From: Gemmatimonadales bacterium
GTDB lineage: Bacteria; Gemmatimonadota; Gemmatimonadetes; Gemmatimonadales; GWC2-71-9
Assembly: GCA_025929805.1 (NCBI GenBank)
Contig: JAICPP010000106.1
Location: 1 to 10,944, forward strand
DNA length: 10,944 bases
Direction: 5' to 3'
Position numbers and translations under genes: made by a program. The notes beneath the pieces were generated by a model that was not told the origin of the DNA, searched no databases, and worked only from the letters and a program-made list of their open reading frames with translations. Within the stretch, counting starts at the first letter, position 1. The number at the start of each line of letters is the position of its first letter. This document shows, piece after piece, positions 1 to 6,843 of this stretch.

Positions 1-131
1 CTCCGGCCGCTCAGCTCGACCTTGCCGTCGTGCCGCGCCGGCAGCGCGTTCCACTGGTGGCAGGCCACCTCGCACGCCTTGCAGCCGATGCAGACGGTGG
101 TATCGGTATAGAATCCCATCGGTTCAGGCAT
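1..131 (-). CDS. Formate dehydrogenase iron-sulfur (beta) subunit, N-terminal fragment
   Basis: Only the first 43 codons lie in the window; the gene continues past the left edge. The product would be the electron-transfer subunit that carries electrons from the molybdopterin subunit through several 4Fe-4S clusters to a membrane cytochrome b or the quinone pool. The protein begins MPEPMGFYTDTTVCIGCKAC and continues EVACHQWN, so one classical ferredoxin-type motif CxxCxxCxxxC is visible (Cys14, 17, 20 and 24), as in the first cluster of FDH beta subunits. The ATG at 131-129 is preceded by GGAGG at 140-136, four bases away, which is strong though slightly close. It lies on the same strand as and downstream of the catalytic subunit gene, 177 bp away, which fits an alpha-beta operon interrupted by a repeat. 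Family assignment is firm; whether it is FdnH/FdoH-like with a C-terminal membrane helix or a soluble type cannot be seen. Confidence 0.9.
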   Translation of the reverse strand, partial: MPEPMGFYTDTTVCIGCKACEVACHQWNALPARHDGKVELSGR

Positions 132-185
132 GGATCCTCCAGGCGGCGAAGCGGCGAAACGGGGCGGGGAAGGGATGCCGATTCC

Positions 186-253
186 CCTCAGCGCAGCGAG
201 CCTGCCCCTGAGCTGTCCGATGCAGAGGATTCTTCGCTTCGCTCAGAATGACA
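186..253. repeat. Dispersed intergenic repeat core ('SEAKNP'-type)
   Basis: The sequence contains GAGCCTGCCCCTGAGC (198-213) followed by GGATTCTTCGCTTCGCTCAG (227-246) and then AATGACA. I recognise the latter type from many high-GC genomes, where it generates spurious proteins containing 'ILSEAKNP' or 'LSEAKNLL'; this recognition is from memory, not from a search. A short hairpin is possible: ATTCT (229-233) pairs with AGAAT (245-249) around an 11-base loop. A related GAGCCTGCCCCGAGC block occurs at the 3' end of the MFS gene on the other strand (5508-5494). Confidence 0.55.
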
Positions 254-268
254 GCATCCGTTACCTGA

Positions 269-308
269 GCTTCCCCGCTTCCAAGCTTTCCCGCTTCCCC
301 GCTTACCA
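269..308. repeat. Octanucleotide tandem repeat, five units
   Basis: Five consecutive 8-bp units read on the + strand: GCTTCCCC, GCTTCCAA, GCTTTCCC, GCTTCCCC and GCTTACCA. All keep GCTT at the unit start. The array abuts the last base of the FDH alpha stop codon (309-311), so it lies in the alpha-beta intergenic transcript, where it reads as GGGGAAGC-like units. The last unit supplies a second in-frame stop (TGA TGG TAA) for the alpha gene. Unit copy number could be polymorphic; that is inference. Confidence 0.7.
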
Positions 309-3300
309 TCACGCTTTCTCCACGTTGCACACGAACGCCTTCCCCTCGTGGATGCTCACGTTGGGATCGCCGACCATGGATGTGAGAGTGTTGACCACGT
401 CGCCCCTGGCCACGCCTTCCCAGCCCCAGTGCCACGGCATCCCCACCTGATGCACTACCTTGTCTCCCAGCCGGAAGGGGCGGACTCGACGCGTCACCAG
501 GGCCTTGGCCCGGATTACCGCCCTCGGCGTGCTCACCCGCACCCAATCGGTATTTCGGATCCCCTTCTCGCTCGCCAGCTCAGGCGAGATCTCGATGAAC
601 AGCTCGGGCATCAACTCGGTGAGCCAGGGATTCCACCGACTCATGGCGCCGGCCAGATAGTGCTCGGTGAGCCGGTAGGTGGTGATCACGTAGGGGAAGC
701 GGGCATCGCCCATGGGGGCGAGCGGGTTGCTGTCGTGCTTCCAATACTTGAGCACCGGGCTGGACTGCTGCCGGTACAGTGCGTTCTGAATCGGCGATTC
801 GGCGGGCTCGTAATGGGTCGGAAGGGGACCGTCGAGCAGGCCCGCTGGGTTAAAGAGCCAGCCGACCCCGTCCGGCTTCATGATGAACGGCTGCCGGCCC
901 GAATGGGCGGCGAGCCCGATGCCGTTCGGATCGCCCCGGGCATCCGGCGGCTTGGTGGTGGGGAAGTCGGGTGTATCGTAGCCGGTCCACCGCTTCCCGT
1001 CCCACCAGACCCACTTCTTCTGCTCACTCCAGGGGCGGCCCTGGAGGTCGGCCGACGCGCGGTTGTACATCACCCGGCGGTTGGCGGGCCAGGCCCATCC
1101 CCAGTTGAGATGCGCGCCGGGTACGCCCGGCGGGTCGCGTTCCTTCCTGGCGGAGAGGTTCTTATCCGGCGCGGGGAACACGCCGCAGTAGATCCAGGAG
1201 GCACAGGTGGTGGAGCCATCGTCTTTCAGCTGATCGAAACCGCTGAGATGCTGATTCGGGTTTCCGGTCTGGTAACCATTTATCTCCCGGAGGATTTTGA
1301 CTACATCGGGCTCACCGGGCAGGTCGGAGTGTCGGAGAGTCCGGCCCTCCGACTCCGGATCCGGGTCAAAGTCCCACGTCAGATTCTTGAAACCCTGATC
1401 TCGGGGCAGCGTGCTGCCGGCATAGAGCTTCTTCAGCCGAAGCGCGAGCTGGTGGGTGAACCACGGGTCGGAGCGGCACTGGCCCGGCGGGTTGGCGGCC
1501 TTATAGTGCCACTGAAGCATCCGCTGGGTGTTGGTGAAGCTCCCTTCGGTCTCCGCCACCTGGGCCGAGGGGAAGAAGAACACTTCGGTGCCTATGTCCT
1601 CGGGCTTGACCTCGCCGGCCTCGACTTCCGGCGCGCGGGACCACCAGGTAGCGGTCTCGGTCAGGAAGTTGTCCTTGACCACCAGCCACTCCAGGTGCCT
1701 GAGCCCCCTCCGCTCGAGGCCCGCGTTGAGTGACGTGGCGGGGTTCTGGCCGACGCAGATCATCCCCTTTACCTGCCCCTCCGACATGGCAACGAAGGCC
1801 GGCATGTGGGAATGGTCGCCGGTGATCTTGGGGTGCCAGTCGTAACCGAAATCATTGTCCGGCGTCGCTGTGTCGCCATACATCGATTTCAGGTAGGAGA
1901 CCAGAAACTTGGGCATGTTTGCCCAGTAGCTGGTGGCCACGCCTTCCGTCGCCAGGTAGTTCCGGAGGGTCTCGTGGTCCTTGAGCGCAGAGAAGGCCGG
2001 CATGTAGCCGTGGATGCTGTGATAGAGCGTGGGGACATCGGTCGAGCCCTGAATCGAGGCGTGGCCGCGCAACGCCATGATGCCGCCTCCCGGCCGGCCC
2101 ATGTTTCCCAGCAGCAGCTGAAGCAGCGCACAGCACCCGATCACCTGCGGGCCGTTGGTATGCTGGGTCCAGGCGACCGCGTAGGCCCAAGACGTGGTCC
2201 GGTCCCGGCCCGAGTTTTCCAGGATCGTGGCCGCCACTTTCTCGAAGGTTTCCCTGGGGCAGCCGGTGACCCGCTCGACCATGTCGGGGGTATAGCGGCT
2301 GAAGTGGCGTTTCACCAGCTGGAAGACGCAGCGTGGAGTCTGGAGGGTCTCATCGCGCGACGACGGCGGCTTCCTCAGCGAGCGGATGACCGACTCGAGT
2401 GGCTCACGCCGTCCGGTCGGCCGTTGCGCCTCGCCTCGTCCCGGCCCGTCCAGTTCCTCGCCTCCCCGGGGCTCGCCGGGCTCCTCGCCCTGACGGGCAT
2501 ACTGCCAGGTATCGGTCTGGTAGGTCCCCACGAAACCGTCGTAGGGCCATTCCGGGATGCTCTTCTTGTAGTCCATCAGTCCGGAGAAGACCCCATCGAG
2601 CTCTTCGGTATCCTTGAAGTCCTCCCGCACGATGGTAGCGGCGTTGGTGTAGTTGAGCAGATACTCCCGGAAGAACCGGTCCTTATTCCACCGCTCGCTG
2701 TTGATGACGTAGTTGATCAGCCCGCCGAGGAAGGCGATGTCGCTGCCGGCGCGGATGGGCGCGTAGTGATCGCACATCGCGCTGGTTCGGGTGAAGCGGG
2801 GATCTACGTGGATCAGCTTGGCGCCGTGGTCTACCTTGGCCTTCATCGGCCAGCGAAACGCCACCGGGTGGCATTCGGCCATGTTGGAGCCCTGGAACAC
2901 AACGCAGTCGGAGAGCTCCATGTTGCGCGGGTAGAGGGTCGCCGCGCCGCGACCGAGCCGGGTCCCCAGACCGGGGACGCTAGAGGAGTGTCATATTCGA
3001 GCCTGGTTTTCGATGGCCACCACGCCGAGCCCCCGCAGGAGCTTCTGCTGTAGGTGGTTCCACTCATTGTCGAGAGTGGCGCCGCCCAGCGCGAAGATGG
3101 CGGGCGTGTAGTTGACCAGCTTGCCGTTGCTGAGTCGCTCGACGAAGGTCTCGTCTCGGGTCTTCTTCACCAGCTGGGCGACTCGGTCCATGGCCCACTC
3201 GAGCTCGACCTCTTCCCACTCGGTCGCGCCCGGCTTGCGGTGCAGCACCTTGGTGGCCCGGTTGGGATTCTTGTGGAGCTGGTAAGTGGCGGCACCCTTG

Positions 3301-3569
3301 GGACAGAGAGTGCCCTCGTTATGGGGGCTCCGCTTGTCGCCCTCGATGTTTACAATCTCGTTGCCGATGGTGTGGACGACGGTGGCGCAGCCGACCGCGC
3401 AATAGGGGCAGACGCTGGGAGTGGCCTTGGCATCTCGAATGCGGAGCTGTTGAGCCCGGGCGGTGGCGGGTGCCAGGCTGGCGCCGAGCCCGAGCAGCGA
3501 GCCTAGTGCTGTTCCAGGACCAAGACCGGCCGCGGAGGCTCGAAGGAAATCGCGTCGGGTAAGGGGCAC
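309..3569 (-). CDS. fdnG: Formate dehydrogenase (FDH-N/O type) catalytic subunit alpha, selenocysteine-containing
   Basis: Molybdenum or tungsten bis-MGD enzyme oxidising formate to CO2, exported folded by Tat and acting on the periplasmic side. A GTG start at 3569 follows AAGGA by 7 bases; no in-frame ATG competes. Residues 1-40 are a Tat signal (TRRDFLR, then a hydrophobic stretch ending ATARAQ). Cys54, 57, 61 and 89 (CPYCAVGC and TLCPKG) bind a 4Fe-4S cluster, with the conserved Lys91. An in-frame TGA at 2993-2991 is codon 193, in the context NQARI-U-H. E. coli FdnG has Sec196 there, followed by His. Downstream come GRGAAT, NMAECHPVAFRW and ALRGHASIQGSTD, which contains the conserved active-site Arg (Arg501). 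The product is 1086 residues against 1015 in E. coli FdnG; part of the excess is a charged low-complexity insert at about 358-404. Unless the TGA is read as Sec, the product is split and inactive. A second stop (TAA) lies two codons after the terminal TGA. Family is certain; exact subtype less so. Confidence 0.95.
2956..2993 (-). promoter_or_regulatory. Sec UGA codon with bacterial SECIS hairpin
   Basis: The UGA at 2993-2991 is followed 12 bases later by GTCCCC (2978-2973), loop GGTCT (2972-2968) and GGGGAC (2967-2962), a perfect 6-bp stem. The GGUCU loop starts 18 bases after UGA. From memory, E. coli fdhF has GGUCU at the same offset, and the loop GU is the SelB contact. A lower helix, AGC (2981-2979) with GCT (2958-2956), is possible across a three-base CCG bulge. 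The bulged U of fdhF is not evident. SelB-dependent recoding is inferred; selA, selB, selC and selD are not in the window. Confidence 0.85.
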
Positions 3570-3632
3570 GAGCTCATCCTTTTTTACAGGAGCACTATCG
3601 GCTCATCGAATGGTAGGTTGGGGGCGAAACGA

Positions 3633-3657
3633 GCGGAAGAGGCGGAAAGCCTTCCGC
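3633..3657 (-). terminator. Weak hairpin at the end of sodC
   Basis: On the minus strand GCGGAA (3657-3652), GGCT and TTCCGC (3647-3642) form a 6-bp stem with a four-base loop that begins at the last base of the sodC stop codon. A competing pairing of GCGGAAG (3657-3651) with CTTCCGC (3639-3633) gives 7 bp around an 11-base loop. No T-run follows, so a classical intrinsic terminator is not supported. It may be an attenuator or only part of the GGCGGAA-type simple repeat found here (3633-3648). Confidence 0.25.
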
Positions 3658-4259
3658 TATCTCACCACCCCGCACGCGATTCTATCGCCCGAGTTGCCGG
3701 ACGGCTGGCTCTTGTAGTCATCCGGCTTGGCGTGAACCACGACCGCAGCTCCATCGCTATCGAGCAGCGCGTTCTCGCCCCGCAGCGTTCCACCCGGTGT
3801 CGTCGCGTCAATCGCCCCCGAACGATTCTGCCCGACGGTGAAGTTGGGAAGATCACCCAGATGCGAGCCCTTGGGGTTATCGGTACCGTGCTGGCTGTTC
3901 GTGGGATTCCAGTGGTTGCCGGCTGCCTCGAACTTGGGTCGATCACAGCGCCCGGCAGTGTGCAGGTGGATGGCGTGCTCACCCGGAGGCAGGCCGCTGA
4001 GCCGCCCGGCCACGGTAATGGTCGGGCCGGCCTCGGTGAGGGTCAACGTGCCCAGATCCCTCCCGGCGGCATCGTACATCCGGACGGTCACCTTGCCGGC
4101 TGACGTATCGGCCGCCGGGCTATCCCCTCCCGTAGCTGGGGGCAGCCTCGCGGCCCCCGGCTGCGCCGTGTCGCGCCCGGCATCCCGCCGGCTGGCATCA
4201 CCGCAGGCCAGGAGCACAGCGGACGAGGCGAGAAGAACGGCAGCGATGTGGCTTCGCAT
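3657..4259 (-). CDS. sodC: Cu/Zn superoxide dismutase, putative lipoprotein
   Basis: Converts superoxide to H2O2 and O2 in the periplasm or at a membrane surface. I chose the ATG at 4259 because GGAG (4271-4268) lies 8 bases upstream; an in-frame ATG six codons earlier (4277) has no ribosome site. The 200-residue product starts MRSHIAAVLLASSAVLLAC, a lipoprotein signal with likely lipidated Cys19, then a Pro/Ala-rich linker to about residue 54 and the SOD domain. All expected ligands are present: copper His98, His100, His116 (bridging) and His176; zinc His124, His133 and Asp136. Cys105 (GRC) and Cys196 (ACGVV) would form the conserved disulfide. Length is normal for a bacterial SodC with an anchor. 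It lies 97 bp downstream of the proline-repeat gene and 87 bp upstream of the formate dehydrogenase gene on the same strand, with its own promoter candidate, so co-regulation with FDH is possible but unproven. Family assignment is firm. Confidence 0.95.
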   Translation of the reverse strand: MRSHIAAVLLASSAVLLACGDASRRDAGRDTAQPGAARLPPATGGDSPAADTSAGKVTVRMYDAAGRDLGTLTLTEAGPTITVAGRLSGLPPGEHAIHLHTAGRCDRPKFEAAGNHWNPTNSQHGTDNPKGSHLGDLPNFTVGQNRSGAIDATTPGGTLRGENALLDSDGAAVVVHAKPDDYKSQPSGNSGDRIACGVVR

Positions 4260-4290
4260 CTGATCATCTCCGGACATTCTCGTATTGGCT

Positions 4291-4318
4291 AAGCTAAGAG
4301 GACTCCTGGGCTGGTCAA
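4291..4318 (-). promoter_or_regulatory. Candidate sigma70-type promoter of sodC
   Basis: TTGACC (4318-4313) matches the -35 consensus at five of six positions. TAGCTT (4296-4291) matches the -10 at three of six, with a 16-bp spacer. Transcription would begin near 4284, leaving about 25 bases before the ATG at 4259, which agrees with the ribosome-site choice of start. The -10 is poor, so this is tentative. Confidence 0.35.
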
Positions 4319-4355
4319 TAACAAGAGAGCCATGGTGAGTGGCCCTGATTGCACT

Positions 4356-5402
4356 TTATGGTCGGTATGTTACGGGCGGATCGGGCACCACCGTATCCGG
4401 CGGAAGCGGAGGCGGGGTCCACAGGTCCCAGATGAGCCTCACCCCGTCCACGCTGCTCGATCGCATCGCCAGTGTATGCCTCCCCTCCGGCCCGCCCGGC
4501 GCGCCGGCCACACCGGTGAGCCTCTCGTAATCGAGCGGCTCGACCACCATAGTGAACTCGAACCGAAGCCGGGCCGCCTGGCAGGTGAACTCGGCCCAGT
4601 CGAAGGTCGCTCGCGGTTCGGTGCAGTCGCCGGCGAACTCCTCCCGGTCGTTGCTCTGATTGCCCTCGACCGCCATCCAGCTTCCCACATCCCGCACCAG
4701 ATACTCGCCCATGAAACCGGGCCATCCACCCGGCATGCCGCCACTGCCGCCGCCGGAGTCGGGTGGTGTCGTCTCCGGCGGATCCGACGTCGTGACACCC
4801 GGCAGTCCGGTCATTACATCCGGCACGCCCGTGGCCACCGGATTGCTGCCGGTGTGGGCCACCAGCCGCACCACCTCATTCATCCGATCCGGCTCCCAGG
4901 CGATGAGAGTACGCATGGCGTAGCTGCCGTCCACGGTGCATTCGGGCGGCTGGGGAGGTAGGGGAGGCTCGACCGGGGGCAGCCCGACGGTGTCGGATGG
5001 CGGTACCACGCCGGTGCTATCGACCGGCGGGAGGACAACGGTATCCGAAGGTGGCACGGGCACGCTGTCGGGCGGCGGTACGACACCGGTATCCGATGGC
5101 CACCTGCACACCAGAATGGGAAGGTCGATCTGTTCGGCAACCGCCAGGAAGGCGCGTTCAGTACCATTGATGGTGATCGTCACCGGCGTGGCATGCCCGG
5201 TGAGCCGCACGATCTCCGCGGCATGCCTCAGGGCCTCGCCGGCGGGAGAGTAGCCCCCGGCATCGACCGAATCCGCCAAACGCTCGAACTGTCCGGCCAA
5301 ACGGCCGCCGTCGGAGTCAGGAGGCTGACCCGGGCCGGTGCCGCGTTCAGCACAGGCGACCGTGATCCAGACGCCAACGATGAGCAGATTAGAAGGCCGC
5401 AT
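4356..5402 (-). CDS. Putative lipoprotein with proline-rich repeat region, function unknown
   Basis: I do not recognise a family. The 348-residue protein begins MRPSNLLIVGVWITVACAER, a short signal with a possible lipobox ending at Cys17 (TVAC; Thr at -3 is atypical), so surface attachment is likely but not certain. Residues 18-100 form a small domain with VTITINGTERAFLAVAEQ. Residues 102-153 are a proline/aspartate repeat made of imperfect 8-9-residue units such as PSDTGVVPP, SDTVVLPP and VDSTGVVPP, which would act as an extended spacer. Residues 155-185 and 230-330 look globular, separated by a Pro/Gly linker (about 193-229); Cys155, 260 and 274 could pair. The C-terminus returns to PPLPPDTVVPDPP. 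Upstream lies the MFS gene (70 bp away), downstream sodC. There is no clear ribosome site before the ATG at 5402, but a promoter candidate would start the transcript almost at that ATG. The reading frame is supported by its clean organisation and extracytoplasmic composition. Confidence 0.7.
   Translation of the reverse strand: MRPSNLLIVGVWITVACAERGTGPGQPPDSDGGRLAGQFERLADSVDAGGYSPAGEALRHAAEIVRLTGHATPVTITINGTERAFLAVAEQIDLPILVCRWPSDTGVVPPPDSVPVPPSDTVVLPPVDSTGVVPPSDTVGLPPVEPPLPPQPPECTVDGSYAMRTLIAWEPDRMNEVVRLVAHTGSNPVATGVPDVMTGLPGVTTSDPPETTPPDSGGGSGGMPGGWPGFMGEYLVRDVGSWMAVEGNQSNDREEFAGDCTEPRATFDWAEFTCQAARLRFEFTMVVEPLDYERLTGVAGAPGGPEGRHTLAMRSSSVDGVRLIWDLWTPPPLPPDTVVPDPPVTYRP
4944..5099 (-). repeat. 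Coding repeat: D-[ST]-rich, Val-Pro-Pro units
   Basis: Imperfect tandem units of about 24-27 bp encode PSDTGVVPP, PDSVPVPP, SDTVVLPP, VDSTGVVPP, SDTVGLPP and VEPPLPP (residues 102-153 of the putative lipoprotein). At DNA level the units share runs such as TCCGA(C/T)AC and ACCGCC but have diverged. This suggests an old expansion of a stalk or spacer. Confidence 0.6.
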
Positions 5403-5409
5403 GCAATTC

Positions 5410-5439
5410 AGTATACGCGGAGACTTTGTCTTCTGTGAG
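5410..5439 (-). promoter_or_regulatory. Candidate promoter giving a leaderless or near-leaderless mRNA
   Basis: TATACT (5415-5410) matches the -10 consensus at five of six positions, and CTCACA (5439-5434) matches the -35 at four of six, with an 18-bp spacer. The predicted start is near 5403, directly before the ATG at 5402, which lacks a Shine-Dalgarno sequence. This is consistent with leaderless translation; it is a sequence-only prediction. Confidence 0.3.
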
Positions 5440-5472
5440 AGGTGCGGTTGCGGGGTGAAACGCCTACCGCCC

Positions 5473-6759
5473 TTAAGTCTGTCCCTTCGCTCTGCTCGGG
5501 GCAGGCTCTATCCGCCCGTCTGCCTCGTCTATCCGATCCGAGGACGCATTTTCCCGGCGAGCCAGCACCAAGAACGGCACCGCCGTCAACTGGAGGGCCG
5601 CGCTCAGGACATACGCGCGCGAGTATCCCCAGAGATCGGCCACCCGCCCCAGCGCCGGCTGGGCGACCATGCCGCCGGCGGAACCCATGAGGCTGTCGAA
5701 TGAGAGCACGGTAGCACGCTGCTCCGAAGGAATGATGCCGTTGATATATGCCTGGCGGATCGGCATGCCCAGAGAAAAGCTGAACCCCCAGACGATCAGG
5801 AGCGCGACCGCGACCGGGAAGCTCGAAGTCAATCCCAGGAGAGCCAGGCAGCAGGTGGCGACCAGAGAGGCAAGGATCAATGCATGGGTCCGCCGACCAA
5901 ACAACCGGCGGAGACGGGGGACGATGAATCCCGCTACCATCTCGGTTCCCGCCACGATGGCCGCGGCCAGTCCGGCAATGCCGAAGGCGCCGGGATCACC
6001 ATAGAGCTCGAGCAGGTACGGCTGCAGGGCATAGAACGCGAAAATGTCGACTCCTCCGGCGCAGAGCGCTGCCAGCATCAGCCAGCGCACCGGTGGGTTT
6101 CGCCAGCCATGGTGGATCGATTGCCGAAGTACTCGTCGGATTTCGGCCACAGGCCCTTTACTTCGATCGGGCTTGAAGCCGAGGTCCTTCATCCACAGGA
6201 ATGCGGATATCAGGGTGAGGCCGAGCAGAACCGAACGAACGATGTACGGCACGCCCAGGTTGGTGGCCTGGGCGATCACTCCTCCGGCTACCGAGCCGGT
6301 GAGCATAGCACCGCCGCCCACGATCTGCCCCTTGGCCAGAACCGGCTCGAGGCTCTCCCTGGCCCCCGCGAACGCCAGGGCATCGACCAGCCACGCTTCC
6401 GTCGCCCCGGAAAAGAAGGTGAACCCGAGCCCCAGAAGGATGGAGGCGGCCGCCCAGCCCCAGAGCGGGGCGGTAACCCGCCACATCATGACATAGAGCA
6501 GGGTCGAAAGCAGCAGGGTGGCGGCGCCGAGCAGGTAGGAGGTACGCCGGCCCCAGATGTCGGCCACCACCCCGGTCGGCACCTCGAAGACCACCATGCC
6601 CGCGGTAAAAAACGCATTCGCGGCAAACGCCTCGACGTTATTGAGCCCGGCGTCGAGGAGGAACAGGGTATTGATGCCCCAGATGAGGGATGCCGCCAGG
6701 GTGGACAGCAGGATCAGCAGAAGATAGATCCGCTGAACGCGGGCTCGCTGCTTCTTCAT
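5473..6759 (-). CDS. Major facilitator superfamily transporter
   Basis: A 428-residue inner-membrane transporter of normal MFS length, with about twelve hydrophobic segments in two halves. Helices 1-6 span roughly residues 11-190, then a basic cytoplasmic loop (KDLGFKPDRSKGPVAEIRRVL, around 191-211), then helices 7-12. The family motif A in the loop after helix 2 reads GVVADIWGRRTSYLLG (Gly63, Asp67, Gly70, Arg71, Arg72). A weaker copy, RLRRLFGRRTHA, lies at the matching place in the second half. The substrate cannot be told; the likeliest class is drug or small-molecule export by proton antiport. The ATG at 6759 is followed by MKKQRARVQR, a good cytoplasmic start, but no convincing ribosome site precedes it. 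The last residues (EPAPSRAKGQT) are encoded by a dispersed repeat that also supplies the stop region. It is transcribed divergently from the SBP56 homologue and is the first gene of the leftward series. Confidence 0.9.
   Translation of the reverse strand: MKKQRARVQRIYLLLILLSTLAASLIWGINTLFLLDAGLNNVEAFAANAFFTAGMVVFEVPTGVVADIWGRRTSYLLGAATLLLSTLLYVMMWRVTAPLWGWAAASILLGLGFTFFSGATEAWLVDALAFAGARESLEPVLAKGQIVGGGAMLTGSVAGGVIAQATNLGVPYIVRSVLLGLTLISAFLWMKDLGFKPDRSKGPVAEIRRVLRQSIHHGWRNPPVRWLMLAALCAGGVDIFAFYALQPYLLELYGDPGAFGIAGLAAAIVAGTEMVAGFIVPRLRRLFGRRTHALILASLVATCCLALLGLTSSFPVAVALLIVWGFSFSLGMPIRQAYINGIIPSEQRATVLSFDSLMGSAGGMVAQPALGRVADLWGYSRAYVLSAALQLTAVPFLVLARRENASSDRIDEADGRIEPAPSRAKGQT
5481..5509 (-). 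repeat. Dispersed repeat at the 3' end of the MFS gene
   Basis: The minus strand reads GAGCCTGCCCCGAGCAGAG followed by CGAAGGGAC, a form common in intergenic repeats of high-GC genomes as I recall it. It shares GAGCCTGCCCC(T)GAGC with the element at 198-213. Here it is translated as the last residues of the transporter. Confidence 0.5.
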
Positions 6760-6797
6760 CGTGCGGGTCGCTCAGGCATCACGAGTCCCAGTCGAGA

Positions 6798-6811
6798 GTG
6801 GTGAGCACCAC
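6798..6811. promoter_or_regulatory. Inverted repeat in the divergent intergenic region (possible operator)
   Basis: GTGGTG (6798-6803) and CACCAC (6806-6811) form a perfect 6-bp dyad with a two-base spacer. It lies between the divergent MFS and SBP56 genes, 39 bp before the MFS start and 96 bp before the SBP56 start. A direct repeat GATCCGG follows at 6824-6830 and 6856-6862, spaced 32 bp, about three helical turns. No strong -35/-10 pair was found in either direction. The dyad could bind a dimeric regulator or could be chance. Confidence 0.35.
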
Positions 6812-6843
6812 ATAAGATGCCTAGATCCGGTGCAGGAGCCACC

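Larger units (their letters stand above)
141..308. repeat. Mosaic intergenic repeat between FDH alpha and beta genes
   Basis: This stretch fills the alpha-beta gap and has no convincing gene. The left part (about 143-174) is purine-rich, with two octamer-like units, GGCGAAGC and GGCGAAAC, then GGGGCGGGGAAGGG. The right part (269-308) is the opposite-strand version, GCTTCCCC-type octamers, so the two ends form an imperfect inverted repeat. The middle (about 186-253) holds a dispersed-repeat-like core whose complement reads CATTCTGAGCGAAGCGAAG. The architecture resembles a small non-autonomous (MITE-like) or REP-like element. No transposase and no target-site duplication could be identified, so a chance mosaic of simple repeats remains possible. 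Confidence 0.5.

Noticed and set aside
269..308. CRISPR-like array
   Set aside because: Units of 8 bp without spacers; no cas genes.
124..546. 140-codon minus frame spanning the FDH alpha-beta gap ('ILSEAKNP' protein)
   Set aside because: This is translation of the dispersed repeat plus out-of-frame FDH sequence; such proteins are known database artefacts.
348..1733. 461-codon open frame on the + strand
   Set aside because: Antisense shadow of the FDH alpha gene; its product is Gly/Arg/Pro-rich with no domain, while the minus strand is clearly homologous to FDH.
2922..2993. FDH alpha as a pseudogene split by a nonsense mutation, or as two genes
   Set aside because: The TGA stands exactly at the Sec position, both halves are in phase and fully conserved, and a SECIS-like hairpin follows.
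1806..3053. 415-codon open frame on the + strand
   Set aside because: Also antisense to FDH alpha and crosses the Sec site; a result of high GC third positions.
5884..6804. 306-codon open frame on the + strand
   Set aside because: Antisense to the MFS gene, hydrophilic and low-complexity; the minus-strand product has motif A and membrane helices.
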